From assembly GCF_022829635.1 (NCBI RefSeq), contig NZ_JAKSYO010000183.1:186001-250000 (forward strand): a stretch of DNA of 64,000 bases, given 5' to 3'. Source of the stretch: Methylobacterium sp. E-066 (GTDB lineage Bacteria; Pseudomonadota; Alphaproteobacteria; Rhizobiales; Beijerinckiaceae). Both the position numbers and the translations under genes were made by a program. Each line of letters begins with the position of its first letter. Positions within the stretch are counted from its first letter, which is position 1. Below the pieces are notes generated by a model. It worked only from the letters and a program-made list of their open reading frames with translations, was not told where the DNA came from and ran no database searches. Below are positions 56,229-64,000 of the stretch, in pieces.

Positions 56229-56371
56229 TTCGGAAAGCCTAAAAAGTCGGGCTAAAATCGACCGGACGCGGCAGACAAATCGCTGTCTTCATTCGGAAAT
56301 CGCCTCTCGATCGCTTTTTAGCTCCTAAAATCGGGCTCAAAAGCGCTGCGCGGACCGTCCTAAAAAGCCGG
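56229..56371. other. Repeat-rich region before terminase, candidate packaging site
   Basis: CCTAAAAAG-T/C-CGG occurs at 56238-56250 and 56359-56371; CTAAAATCG occurs at 56252-56260 and, as CCTAAAATCGGGCT, at 56324-56337; TTCGGAAA occurs at 56229-56236 and 56293-56300. These short AT-rich direct repeats lie in a 250-bp non-coding gap just before the terminase small subunit. Cos or pac sites usually lie here, and the small subunit binds such repeats. Confidence 0.55.
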
Positions 56372-56397
56372 AGGCTCCTGCGAGGCCGGGGAGCGCC

Positions 56398-57045
56398 ATG
56401 TCGAACCCCGAACAGGTCGTTTCGAAGAGCGAGTTCGCCCGGATCGCCGGCGTCTCCCCTGGTCGGGTCACGCAATGGATTGATGAGGGCAAGATCAGCG
56501 GCGCCGGCCTCGTCGGCGAGGGCCGGTCGGCCCGGATCCGGGTCGAGACCGCGCTCCAGCAGGTCAATCTTCGACGTGATGTCGGACAGGCGTTGGGAAA
56601 CGGCAGCGCGACGCGCGTCGACGCCCCTCGACGATCGCGTCCGGCGCCGCCCGACCCCGATGCCCCCCCCGGCGGCGATCCGTTCGAGGGTTGGTCGCCC
56701 GACGGCACCACGGACGACATCGATCGGCGGCTCAAGCAAGCCAAGCTTGAGGCAGCGGAGCGGGACAACCGCATCAAGGCCGCCGAAGAGGCTGCGAGCG
56801 AGGGGCGCTTCACCGAGAGCGCCACGATGCGCGCCGAGATGGGTAAGATCTCCGGTCAGATGCTGCGGATCTTCGAGGGCATGCTCCCGGCTATCGCCAC
56901 GGCGATCGCGGCCGAGTTCGAACTGGAGGCGCGCGATGTCACGCACGCGCTGAACGAGCAGTTTCGCAAGGTGCGGGAGCAGGCGGCCAGCGCCGCCGCA
57001 AAGCATGCGCAGTCCTTGGCGGAGACCGCCGAGGTGTCTGCCTGA
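56398..57045 (+). CDS. Terminase small subunit (Nu1-like)
   Basis: A 215-residue protein. The N-terminus is a winged HTH (KSEFARIAGVSPGRVTQWID), like lambda Nu1, which binds the packaging site. The middle is Pro-rich (about 75-105) and the C-terminal half is helical (RLKQAKLEAAERDNRIKAAE), suitable for binding the large subunit. It lies 11 bp before the GpA-type large subunit. Confidence 0.87.
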   Translation: MSNPEQVVSKSEFARIAGVSPGRVTQWIDEGKISGAGLVGEGRSARIRVETALQQVNLRRDVGQALGNGSATRVDAPRRSRPAPPDPDAPPGGDPFEGWSPDGTTDDIDRRLKQAKLEAAERDNRIKAAEEAASEGRFTESATMRAEMGKISGQMLRIFEGMLPAIATAIAAEFELEARDVTHALNEQFRKVREQAASAAAKHAQSLAETAEVSA

Positions 57046-57056
57046 CGGGTTGAGCG

Positions 57057-59027
57057 ATGACGGTGCTGGCCAACGCCGAACGTGCGGCGTGGGACGCGAT
57101 CGCCGCCGCGCTGAGGCCGCCGGCGAAGGTCGATTACCTCGCGTGGGCCGTCAACAACATCGAGTTCTCCAAGCGAGAGAGCCAGGAGGTCGGTCGCTAC
57201 AACCCCGATCGGTTCTCGTACTTCAACGAGATCCTGGGCGCGCTTTCGCCCGCGGATCCATGCCGGATCGTCACGCTGGCCAAGTCTGCCCAGCTCGGCG
57301 GCACCGTGCTCGCCAACGTGTTCACGGGCGGCACGATGGACATGGATCCCTGCGATTTCATGTACGTCCACCCGACGGACAACAACGCCGAACGCTGGTC
57401 GAAGATGAAGCTCACGCCGATGCTGCGTGGGACCACTTCGCTCCGGTCGATCTTCCCAGAGAAGAGCCGGGAGGGCGGCAACTCAGTCCTCTACAAGGAG
57501 CGCGCTGACGGGCTCGGCTCGATCCTGATCTCGGGCGCCAACTCCCCTGCGTCGCTCTCGCAGGTGACGATCCCGCGTCAGGTCCAGGACGATCTGGCCA
57601 AGTGGGAGGTGAACTCGGCCGGCGATCCCGAGGTCCAGGCGGACTCGCGCTCGCGCGGCGTCACCTTCGCCAAGATCTTCAAGATCTCGACGCCGCTGGT
57701 GATGCCGGGCTGCCGGATCACCAAGAACTACGAGGCCGGCAGTCAGGAGCGACTGTTCGTGCCCTGCCCGCACTGCGGGCACATGCAGACACTCGAATGG
57801 GAGAACATGCTCCCGCACCTCGACGAGGAGCACCCGGATCGGGCGTTCTTTATCTGCACCGCCCCGGATTGCGGAGCCGCCATCGAGGAGCACCACCGGG
57901 CGCAGATGCTCGCCGGCCACGAGTGGCGCGCGGCAAACCCGAAGATGAAGCGGATCCACCGCTCGTTCTACGTCTGGTCGGCCTACAGCTTCCTGCAATC
58001 CTGGGCTCAAATCGCCTTCGAATGGTTTCGGGCCAAGGGCGACCCCGAGGCCGAGCGGGTCTTCCTGAACGACACCGTCGGACAGGCTTTCCGGGCCCAG
58101 AGCGAGGCGCCTCCCTGGGAAGGCCTGCGGGACCGGGCCGCCGCCTCGGACTACGTCTGTGGCACGATCCCGAAGGGCGGCCTCCTCGTCACGCTCGGGA
58201 TCGACTGTCAGGACGACCGGGTCGAGTGGCAGGCCCTCGCCTTCGGCCGCGGTGGCCGGCGCTGGGTGATCCAGTATGGGGTCACGCCCGGCCACATCAG
58301 CGAGCCTGGCACCCGTCGGCTGCTCGATGAGCTGCTGCAGCAGACTTGGCCGAACGCGGTCGGCCGACAGGTTGGGATCGACCTCGCCGCGATCGACGGC
58401 AACGCCTGGACCGAGGATGTCTGGGGCTGGGCCGGCACGCACCCGGCCACGCGCGTCATCATGGTGCGCGGTGCAAACCGGGACGCGTCGCCAGTCCTGG
58501 AGCAGGTCCGGAAAGAGCGGAATGCCGCCGGTAAACCACTCAAGTATTCGAAGCGTTTCTTCAACTTCGGCTCCTCCGTGCTGAAGATGGCGCTCTACCG
58601 AAACCTCGCGAAGATAGACCCGGTCGAGCCCGGCTTCGTCCACCTTCCGCGGGGTCTTGAGGACGTTTACTTCCAGCAGCTTACCGCCGAGCGGCGTGAG
58701 GCCGTGAAACGCTTCGGTTTCGTAGTCTACCGCTGGGTCAAGGACGCGGGCCAAGCGAACGAGGCGCTGGACACGCACCTCCAGGCCGAGACCGCAGCCA
58801 ACCGGCTCGGCCTGCGCGGCATGCCCGACCGCCGCTGGGACAAGCTGGAGGCGGAGCGGGAATGTCCGTTGCCTGCCGTGCCCGCGCCCATCGCGGCGGC
58901 GGAGTCACCGGCCACGGTACCGGCGCCGGTGCCGATTAGCGCCCCTCAGGGGCCGACTTCATCGACCGTGCGACCTCGGTTCGGCGGCATCGCCGCTCTC
59001 GCCAACGCCCTCAACCGATCGGGATGA
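57057..59027 (+). CDS. Terminase large subunit, GpA family
   Basis: A 656-residue protein. The ATPase half has the GpA-type Walker A region (LAKSAQLGGTVL), the MYVHPTDNNAERWSKMKL block and ISGANSPASLSQVTIPRQVQ. Cysteines CPHCGH and CTAPDCG form a zinc-like site (about 240-275). The nuclease half contains LVTLGIDCQDDRVEWQALAF and DLAAIDGNAWTEDVWGW. The motor cuts and packages DNA into the prohead. The C-terminus is Pro-rich and variable. Confidence 0.93.
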   Translation: MTVLANAERAAWDAIAAALRPPAKVDYLAWAVNNIEFSKRESQEVGRYNPDRFSYFNEILGALSPADPCRIVTLAKSAQLGGTVLANVFTGGTMDMDPCDFMYVHPTDNNAERWSKMKLTPMLRGTTSLRSIFPEKSREGGNSVLYKERADGLGSILISGANSPASLSQVTIPRQVQDDLAKWEVNSAGDPEVQADSRSRGVTFAKIFKISTPLVMPGCRITKNYEAGSQERLFVPCPHCGHMQTLEWENMLPHLDEEHPDRAFFICTAPDCGAAIEEHHRAQMLAGHEWRAANPKMKRIHRSFYVWSAYSFLQSWAQIAFEWFRAKGDPEAERVFLNDTVGQAFRAQSEAPPWEGLRDRAAASDYVCGTIPKGGLLVTLGIDCQDDRVEWQALAFGRGGRRWVIQYGVTPGHISEPGTRRLLDELLQQTWPNAVGRQVGIDLAAIDGNAWTEDVWGWAGTHPATRVIMVRGANRDASPVLEQVRKERNAAGKPLKYSKRFFNFGSSVLKMALYRNLAKIDPVEPGFVHLPRGLEDVYFQQLTAERREAVKRFGFVVYRWVKDAGQANEALDTHLQAETAANRLGLRGMPDRRWDKLEAERECPLPAVPAPIAAAESPATVPAPVPISAPQGPTSSTVRPRFGGIAALANALNRSG

Positions 59028-59031
59028 CCTC

Positions 59032-59259
59032 ATGGCCACGCAGGCGATGCTCGACGAGGCGCGTGCGGCCTATCACACCCTTATGACCCGCGGCGGCCTG
59101 GTGAAGCTTCGCCACTACGAGCGAGAGATGGTCTACAAGGCCGCAGACCCCGCCCAGCTCCTCGCCTACATCGGCCGACTGGAAGCCTCGCTCGGCGTGC
59201 CGCTGTCACAGGCGACGCTGAGGCGCACGCCCGGGCGCCGGGTGGTCTTCGGCGGATGA
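59032..59259 (+). CDS. gpW-like head-tail joining protein
   Basis: A 75-residue protein (lambda gpW is 68). It has the family features: ARAAYHTLMTRGGLVKLRHY, then a KAADPAQLLAYIGRLEASLG helix. gpW completes the head after DNA packaging and lies between terminase and portal in lambda, as here. Overlaps the portal gene by four bases. Confidence 0.85.
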   Translation: MATQAMLDEARAAYHTLMTRGGLVKLRHYEREMVYKAADPAQLLAYIGRLEASLGVPLSQATLRRTPGRRVVFGG

Positions 59260-60896
59260 GCCCGATCCGTATCCTGGGCCCGGACGGCGAACCCGTAGCA
59301 CGCGTGCGTGCCACCGGCCGCGATCTCGCGAGCTCTTTCACGGCAGCCTCGCGTCGGGACACCGACTTAGAGGCGTGGAGCCCCCACAACCCGTCCGGCG
59401 CATCAGCGCTGTTCGGCGAGCGCGATCCCATGATCGCGCGGGTGCACGACCTCGCGCGCAACGACGGTTGGGCGTCGGGCGGCGTCACCCGGCAGGTCGA
59501 CGCGATCGTCGGCTCGGGGTGGCGCCTCTCGGCCAAGCCGAACGCCCGTTCGCTCGGTCTTCGCACAGCCAAGGGCGGCGTCGATTACGACGCAGCCGAC
59601 GAGTTCGCCTCGGACATCGAGGCGGCCTGGAAGGACTACGTCGACGACCCGGACTGCTGGTGCGACGTCGGTCGCCGCAGCGGAATGGGAGGCCTTCTCG
59701 CGCTCGCCTTCCGCCACCGGGTCCTGGACGGGGAGGCGCTGGCCGCGATCCTGTGGCGCCCGCGCGGCGGACCCTTCGCCACGGCGGTGCAGATCATCGA
59801 CCCCGACCGACTGTCGAACCCATCCGACGGCATGGAGCAGGCGGGCCTGCGCCAGGGCGTAGAGATGGATGGCGACGGTGCGCCGATCGCCTACCACATT
59901 CGGGTCATGCACCCGGGCGATCTGTACATCGGCATGCAGCCCTGGCGCTGGGAGCGCGTGCCGCGCCAGACGAGCTTCGGTCGCCGCATTATCGTCCACG
60001 CGTTCGAGCCCGACCGCGCCGGCCAGGTGCGGGGCACCTCGCCGCTAGCGCCGATCGTGAAGCGCCTAAAGATGCTCGGCCGCTACGACGAAGCCGAGAT
60101 GCAGGCGGCGGTGCTCAACGCCATCATGGCGGCGTTCATCGAGAGCCCCTACGACCACGAGCAGCTCGCGCAGCTCATGGACGATAAGCAGAGCAGCGAG
60201 GAGCTCTCGTCCTACCAGCAGATGCGCCTCGGCTTCCACGAGGCCGCGCCGATGCGGCTCGGCGGCGTGAAGGTCAACTTTACGGCCCCGGGCGAGAAGG
60301 TCACGCTGACCAACCCGACGCACCCCAACAGCGTCTTCGAGCACTTCACACGGGCCTCGCTGCGCAACGTCGCCTCGGCGATGGGCCTGACCTACGAGCA
60401 GCTCTCGAACGACTGGGGGCAGGTGAACTACTCGTCGGCCCGCGCCGCCCTCCTGGAGGTTTGGCGCGGCTTCACAGCCCGAAAGGATCACTTCGCCGCC
60501 CAGTTCATGCAGCCGATCTACGCCGCGTGGCTGGAGGAGGCCCTCGACCGGGGCATCGTGAAGGCGCCGAAGGGCGCCCCGGATTTCCGGGCGAAGAAGG
60601 CCGCCTACTGCGCCGCGAAGTGGATCGGTCCGGCACGCGGCTGGGTCGATCCGCTCAAGGAGGCCTACGCCTCGATCGAGCGCGTCGACGCGCTGATGTC
60701 CACGCGCGAACGCGAGGGCGCCGAGCAGGGCGTCGACTGGGAAGAGGACGTCCAGCAGATCGCCCGCGAACGCAAGCGCCTGCGCGACCTTGGCATCGAG
60801 CCAGAGGCCGCGCTCCGCGCACAGCCCGCCGGCGGCCAGCGGGCCGCCCGCGACGAGCAGTCGAGGAAGCTCGACGCCACCAAGGAAGAGCGCTGA
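59256..60896 (+). CDS. Portal protein, lambda family
   Basis: A 546-residue protein with lambda-portal blocks: ARVHDLARNDGWASGGVTRQ, VDAIVGSGWRLSA, ALAFRHRVLDGEALAAILWR, and MGLTYEQLSNDWGQVNYSSA near residue 380. It forms the dodecameric vertex through which DNA enters. The last 60 residues are charged and variable. ATG overlaps the gpW-like stop; its own stop overlaps the protease start. Confidence 0.93.
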   Translation: MSPIRILGPDGEPVARVRATGRDLASSFTAASRRDTDLEAWSPHNPSGASALFGERDPMIARVHDLARNDGWASGGVTRQVDAIVGSGWRLSAKPNARSLGLRTAKGGVDYDAADEFASDIEAAWKDYVDDPDCWCDVGRRSGMGGLLALAFRHRVLDGEALAAILWRPRGGPFATAVQIIDPDRLSNPSDGMEQAGLRQGVEMDGDGAPIAYHIRVMHPGDLYIGMQPWRWERVPRQTSFGRRIIVHAFEPDRAGQVRGTSPLAPIVKRLKMLGRYDEAEMQAAVLNAIMAAFIESPYDHEQLAQLMDDKQSSEELSSYQQMRLGFHEAAPMRLGGVKVNFTAPGEKVTLTNPTHPNSVFEHFTRASLRNVASAMGLTYEQLSNDWGQVNYSSARAALLEVWRGFTARKDHFAAQFMQPIYAAWLEEALDRGIVKAPKGAPDFRAKKAAYCAAKWIGPARGWVDPLKEAYASIERVDALMSTREREGAEQGVDWEEDVQQIARERKRLRDLGIEPEAALRAQPAGGQRAARDEQSRKLDATKEER

Positions 60897-62179
60897 TGCC
60901 GAACCCGTTGCTCGCCCGTTTCGCCGGGGAGCCCGCGCTCGTGGCTGCCGAGCGCCGGGACCGCTTCGAGGCCTGCCTCGACGCCGTGATGGCGGTCGAG
61001 CACGGCCCGGCGATGCTGCGCGAGGGCGCGTCGGTCGACGACGGGTTCTGGCCGGAGGCCGGATCGTGGAAGGCCGCCTACCGCCCCTACGTCGTGGTCG
61101 ATGGCGTGCTGCAGATCCCCGTGAAGGGCGTCCTGCTGCACGACTTCTCCTACGCGGTCGGCGGGTTCGCCACCGGCTACGTCTACATCCGGCGCGCCTT
61201 CGAGCGCGGCATGAAAGACGGCACCGTCAAGGGCATCGCGCTCGTGTGCGACAGCCCAGGCGGCGAAGTCGCCGGTTGCTTCGACCTCGTCGACGCGATG
61301 CACGCGGCCAAAGGCGCCAAGCCGATCTGGGCCTTCGCCCACGAGGCCGCCTACTCTGCCGCGTACGCGGTCGCCTCGGTCGCGGACAAGATCTGGGTCT
61401 CACGCACCGGCGGCGTCGGCTCGATCGGCGTGGTGACCGCGCACACGGACGTCTCCGGCGCGCTGGAGCAGCGCGGGGTGAAGGTCACCTTCATCTACGC
61501 GGGCAAGCACAAGGTCGACGGCAACAGCTACGAGGCGCTCCCCGCCGACGTGCAGGCGCGCATCCAGGCGCGGATCGACGCGCTCTACGACGTGTTCGTG
61601 GCGACCGTCTCCCGCAACCGCCCCAGCCTCAAGGAGAAGGCGGTCCGCGCCACCGAGGCGCTGTGCTTCACCGCCGACGAGGCGACGAAGAACGGGCTCG
61701 CCGACGCCGTCGGCTCCCTGGACGATGCCGTGGCCGCCTTCGTGGCGGATCTCAATCCCCCCGACCAGCAGGATGACACCATGATCACGCAGGAGGCTCT
61801 CGACGCCGCCGTCGCCACCGCTCGCGCCGAGGGCCGTGCGGAAGGTGAAACCGCAGGCCGTACCGCCGGAGAGGTCGCCGGCGCGGCCTCCGCCAAGACC
61901 CGGATCAAGGCGATCCTCGGCTCCGACGAGTCGAAGGGGCGCGAAGACCTCGCCCAGCACTTCGCCTTCGACAGCGATCTGCCCGCCGAGGCCGCCGTCG
62001 CCGCCCTGACCAAGGCGCCGAAGGCCGCCGCGGTGGCTCCGGAGAAGCCGAACCTCGCCGCCGACATGGCCGGCGAGCGTCGCGTCGAGCTGGGCACCGA
62101 GGGCGGCACGGATCCGTCGAAGCTGTCGGCGGCCGAGCGCGGCGCGGCCGAAGCCAAGGCCCTGCTCGGCCTGCGCTGA
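60896..62179 (+). CDS. S49 family prohead protease (lambda C-like)
   Basis: A 427-residue protein. Residues 75-290 are a SppA/ClpP-type domain: IPVKGVLL, ALVCDSPGGEVAGCFDLVDA, then AHEAAYSAAYAVASVADKI with the nucleophile Ser, and RTGGVGSIGVV. The C-terminal 130 residues are Ala/Glu-rich and helical, like a scaffold. In lambda, protein C carries Nu3 scaffold as its C-terminus. TGATG coupling to portal. Confidence 0.9.
   Translation: MPNPLLARFAGEPALVAAERRDRFEACLDAVMAVEHGPAMLREGASVDDGFWPEAGSWKAAYRPYVVVDGVLQIPVKGVLLHDFSYAVGGFATGYVYIRRAFERGMKDGTVKGIALVCDSPGGEVAGCFDLVDAMHAAKGAKPIWAFAHEAAYSAAYAVASVADKIWVSRTGGVGSIGVVTAHTDVSGALEQRGVKVTFIYAGKHKVDGNSYEALPADVQARIQARIDALYDVFVATVSRNRPSLKEKAVRATEALCFTADEATKNGLADAVGSLDDAVAAFVADLNPPDQQDDTMITQEALDAAVATARAEGRAEGETAGRTAGEVAGAASAKTRIKAILGSDESKGREDLAQHFAFDSDLPAEAAVAALTKAPKAAAVAPEKPNLAADMAGERRVELGTEGGTDPSKLSAAERGAAEAKALLGLR
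61781..62179 (+). CDS. Probable nested scaffold (Nu3-like) in frame within the protease gene
   Basis: An in-frame ATG at 61781 with CAGGA about seven bases upstream would give a separate 132-residue product starting MITQEALDAAVATARAEGRA. The product is Ala/Glu-rich and helical, the composition of phage scaffolds. Lambda makes Nu3 in exactly this way from inside gene C. Expression is inferred from this parallel. Confidence 0.5.
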   Translation: MITQEALDAAVATARAEGRAEGETAGRTAGEVAGAASAKTRIKAILGSDESKGREDLAQHFAFDSDLPAEAAVAALTKAPKAAAVAPEKPNLAADMAGERRVELGTEGGTDPSKLSAAERGAAEAKALLGLR

Positions 62180-62225
62180 ACCCGCCCGACCGTCTCACCC
62201 TCCCTCCCGCAGCCGGAGCGCCGCG

Positions 62226-62606
62226 ATGACCGACTACGCCATGTACGACCCGACCTCGCTGCGCTGCGGCGTCAGCCAGCGTGATCGGCAGATCACCGTC
62301 GCTTCCGGCGCGAACGCTTCCGGCGCCGTGCTCAAGCGCGGCACCATGCTCGGCCGGGTGACCGCGACCGACAAGTATGTCCTGAGCGTCAAGACCGCGA
62401 ACGACGGCAGCCAAGTGCCGGCGATGGTTCTGGCCTTCGAGATCGACGCCTCGGCCTCCGACGTCGTCTGCTCAGGCTACGACGACGGCGAGTTCGTCGC
62501 CGAGAAGATGACCTTCGACGCGAGCTGGACCGCCGCGACCCTGGAGGCCGCGCTGCGCGCCGCGGGCTCGAAGATCTACGTCCGCTCGGCCGGCGTCCTC
62601 GGCTGA
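62226..62606 (+). CDS. Head decoration protein D
   Basis: A 126-residue protein of the lambda gpD (HDPD) family: VTVASGANASGAVLKRGTML-like N-terminus, then GRVTATDKYVLSVKTANDGS and a C-terminal FVAEKMTFDASWTAATLEAA. Trimers stabilise the capsid after expansion. Gene order protease-decoration-capsid matches lambda C-D-E. Confidence 0.87.
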   Translation: MTDYAMYDPTSLRCGVSQRDRQITVASGANASGAVLKRGTMLGRVTATDKYVLSVKTANDGSQVPAMVLAFEIDASASDVVCSGYDDGEFVAEKMTFDASWTAATLEAALRAAGSKIYVRSAGVLG

Positions 62607-62633
62607 ACCCACCCACCCTTCCCGGCAATCCTC

Positions 62634-62655
62634 AGGGCCCCTCGCGGGCCCTTTT
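62634..62655 (+). terminator. Hairpin with T-run between decoration and capsid genes
   Basis: AGGGCCC and GGGCCCT arms (62634-62640, 62647-62653) flank a short CTCGC loop and are followed by TTTCTTTT. It would act as a partial terminator or mRNA-processing site that sets capsid mRNA levels apart from the upstream genes. Confidence 0.7.
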
Positions 62656-62673
62656 CTTTTGGAGCCCGCGACC

Positions 62674-63714
62674 ATGGCGCTCGACGTCAACTCCACCGCC
62701 CAGCTGCTCGGCGCCTTCGGCGTCCTCGACCGCCCGAGCCGGTTCATCCTGGACACGTTCTTCAAGTTCTTCCAGCAGTTCGACACCGAAGAGGTGTTCT
62801 TCGACCAGGTGCAGCGTGCCCGGCGCCTGGCCGCGTTCGTCTCCGACACCGTCGAGGGCCAGATCCTGCCCTCGCGCGGCTACGCCACCAAGAGCTTCAC
62901 GCCGCCCACCGTGCGCCCGAAGCACGTGGTCGAGCCGTTCAAGGCGCTCAAGCGCCGCGTCGGCGAGCGCCTGCTCGGCGAGCTGACCCCGGAGCAGCGC
63001 TTCGACCTGACAATCCTCGACAACATGCTGCTGCAGGACGACGCGATCACCCGGACCGAGATCTGGATGGCGCTGCAGCTTCTGCTCTCCGGCTCCGTGG
63101 TGTGTCAGGGGCCGAAGTATCCGTCCAAGACGCTCAGCATGGGCCGCGATCCCAGCTTGACCGTGGCGCTGACCGGCGCCCTGCGTTGGGGCCAGACCGG
63201 CGTCGATCCGCTCCAGAACATCCGCGCCTGGTCGACCCAGGTCCAGCGGGTGTCCGGCTTCAAGCCGCGCACTGTGCTGCTCGACCCGCTCGCCGGCGAC
63301 ATGCTGATCAACTCGGCGACCGTCACGAAGGTGATGAACTCGTACCGGCAGACCGCCGGTAACATCGACCTCGCCGGCAAGACCACCGGCGGCGCGGTCG
63401 GCCAGGAGGTCGCGTTCCTCGGCTCGCTGCCCGAGTTCGACTTCTGGCAGTACCAGGAGCTCTACGAGGACGACAACGGCGTGATCCAGCAGTTCATGCC
63501 GAACAACACGGTGATCCTGGCCAACATCGACGCGCTCCAGGGCATCAAGACCTACGGCGCCGTGCGTGATCGTCGGGCCGGCTTTAAAGCCATGCCGCGC
63601 TTCCCCAAGGTTTGGGACGTCGAGGAGCCCGCCACCACGCTGCAGAACATGGCCTCCGCGCCGCTGCCGCTGTTCGGCTGGATCAACGCCTCGCTGGCCG
63701 CGACCGTCGCCTGA
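62674..63714 (+). CDS. Major capsid protein E
   Basis: A 346-residue protein of the lambda gpE family. Blocks: FGVLDRPSRFILDTFFKFFQ (start), RRLAAFVSDTVEGQIL, RFDLTILDNMLLQDDAITRT and TVILANIDALQGIKTYGAVR in the C-terminal part. It has the HK97 fold and forms the shell. The start at 62674 has GGAG nine bases upstream. Located after the hairpin. Confidence 0.92.
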   Translation: MALDVNSTAQLLGAFGVLDRPSRFILDTFFKFFQQFDTEEVFFDQVQRARRLAAFVSDTVEGQILPSRGYATKSFTPPTVRPKHVVEPFKALKRRVGERLLGELTPEQRFDLTILDNMLLQDDAITRTEIWMALQLLLSGSVVCQGPKYPSKTLSMGRDPSLTVALTGALRWGQTGVDPLQNIRAWSTQVQRVSGFKPRTVLLDPLAGDMLINSATVTKVMNSYRQTAGNIDLAGKTTGGAVGQEVAFLGSLPEFDFWQYQELYEDDNGVIQQFMPNNTVILANIDALQGIKTYGAVRDRRAGFKAMPRFPKVWDVEEPATTLQNMASAPLPLFGWINASLAATVA

Positions 63715-63815
63715 TCGCTCACGGGCCGGCTCCCGCCGGCCCGTCTCGCCGGGCGCCGTGCCGCCCGCCGGCCCATTCGCCGGCCTGACCCCTCATTCGA
63801 ATTCGGAGGCGCCCC

Positions 63816-64000
63816 ATGGCGACCAAGACCATCGTCGCGAACGTCACGCTGCACCTGCCCGGCAAGGGCCACGAGCCGTTCAAGATCGACGCCAACGGTG
63901 CCGTCGCCGGCGGCAAGTACGTGGTGAAGGCCGTGCCGCCCGGCACGCCGGTCGAACTCGACGGCGACGAGGCCGACGCCCTGATCGCGGCCAAGATGGC
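63816..64000 (+). CDS. Phage head-region protein, 5' part only (cut by window)
   Basis: The visible 61 residues start MATKTIVANVTLHLPGKGHE, then KIDANGAVAGGKYVVKAVPP and ELDGDEADALIAAKM. CGGAGG lies seven bases before the ATG. A small beta-rich protein at this place after the capsid gene fits a head-completion or hypothetical protein. The end lies outside the window. Confidence 0.75.
   Translation, partial: MATKTIVANVTLHLPGKGHEPFKIDANGAVAGGKYVVKAVPPGTPVELDGDEADALIAAKM

Larger units (their letters stand above)
22018..64000. mobile_element. Prophage, lambda-like head module (right end outside the window)
   Basis: The unit runs from the integrase end through a leftward early operon, a repressor/Cro switch, replication genes and an ordered head module (terminase, gpW, portal, S49 protease, decoration, capsid). 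No tail genes or right attachment site are seen, so it continues beyond 64 kb. The left limit is placed between the DUF2934 gene and the integrase; no tRNA is visible there. It carries much cargo: a GHKL-ATPase/methylase/Vsr cassette, an AbiU2-like gene, a TAXI receptor and a GNAT/LysR island. GpA-type packaging predicts a siphovirus or myovirus. Confidence 0.93.

Noticed and set aside
22018..64000. CRISPR array or tRNA cluster in the prophage
   Set aside because: No regularly spaced repeats of 25-40 bp with unique spacers and no convincing tRNA were seen; the repeats at 44010-44091 are 10-bp iterons inside a gene.

Overview
The window is GC-rich alphaproteobacterial chromosome, most likely from Methylobacterium/Methylorubrum or a close relative. 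This is inferred from base composition, a DUF6481-type coiled protein, GapR/GcrA/MucR-type regulators and gene content. It has two parts: host chromosome (1 to about 22.0 kb) and a long prophage (about 22.0 kb to beyond the right edge).

Host part. It opens with the 3' end of xseA and a Nudix hydrolase. Next come a GNAT protein and a two-gene dehydrogenase unit: an alpha/beta-hydrolase fused to a gluconate-dehydrogenase subunit-3-like domain, then an FAD GMC oxidoreductase with a four-Cys cluster. A PaiB-like FMN protein and a GNAT protein are transcribed divergently from a MocR/PdxR-type regulator. A purine-degradation locus reads leftwards: allA, hpxX/atzG, hpxY/atzE, hpxZ/atzH, a family 5 solute-binding protein, two permeases and two ATPases (a dipeptide-type ABC importer). 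Small secreted or coiled proteins, a HAD phosphatase and a DUF2934 protein complete this part.

Prophage, early left arm (22.1-32.4 kb, minus strand). A tyrosine integrase sits at the end, followed by about 26 small, tightly overlapping genes. These include a GapR/DUF2312 protein, a GcrA-like zinc protein, HTH proteins and an HNH nuclease. The promoter end carries two CCCC-N5-GGGG palindromes that recur at the lysogeny switch.

Lysogeny and cargo block (32.5-38.2 kb, minus strand). A CI/S24-like repressor starts inside one of these palindromes. Downstream on the same strand and with almost no gaps follow an exported protein, a 50-residue protein and a four-gene cassette: MutL/MORC-type GHKL ATPase, a Rossmann methyltransferase-like protein, a cytosine-5 DNA methyltransferase and a Vsr-type endonuclease. 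The first two are clearly AT-rich. This looks like a prophage-borne, lysogeny-expressed defence or modification system and is the most interesting part of the window.

Rightward early and middle region (38.2-55.5 kb, plus strand). It holds a Cro-like gene, a TAXI-type periplasmic receptor, an MT-A70 adenine methyltransferase, and a winged-helix replication initiator with an iteron-like origin inside its gene. A MucR homologue without zinc cysteines, an AbiU2/HEPN-like protein, an AT-richer GNAT/LysR island, a serine recombinase and many small proteins complete it.

Late region (55.5-64.0 kb). A lambda-like head module: minor tail Z, terminase small and large (GpA) subunits, gpW-like joiner, lambda-type portal, S49 protease with a probable nested scaffold, decoration protein D, capsid protein E and the start of the next gene. 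The tail genes and right attachment site lie outside the window.
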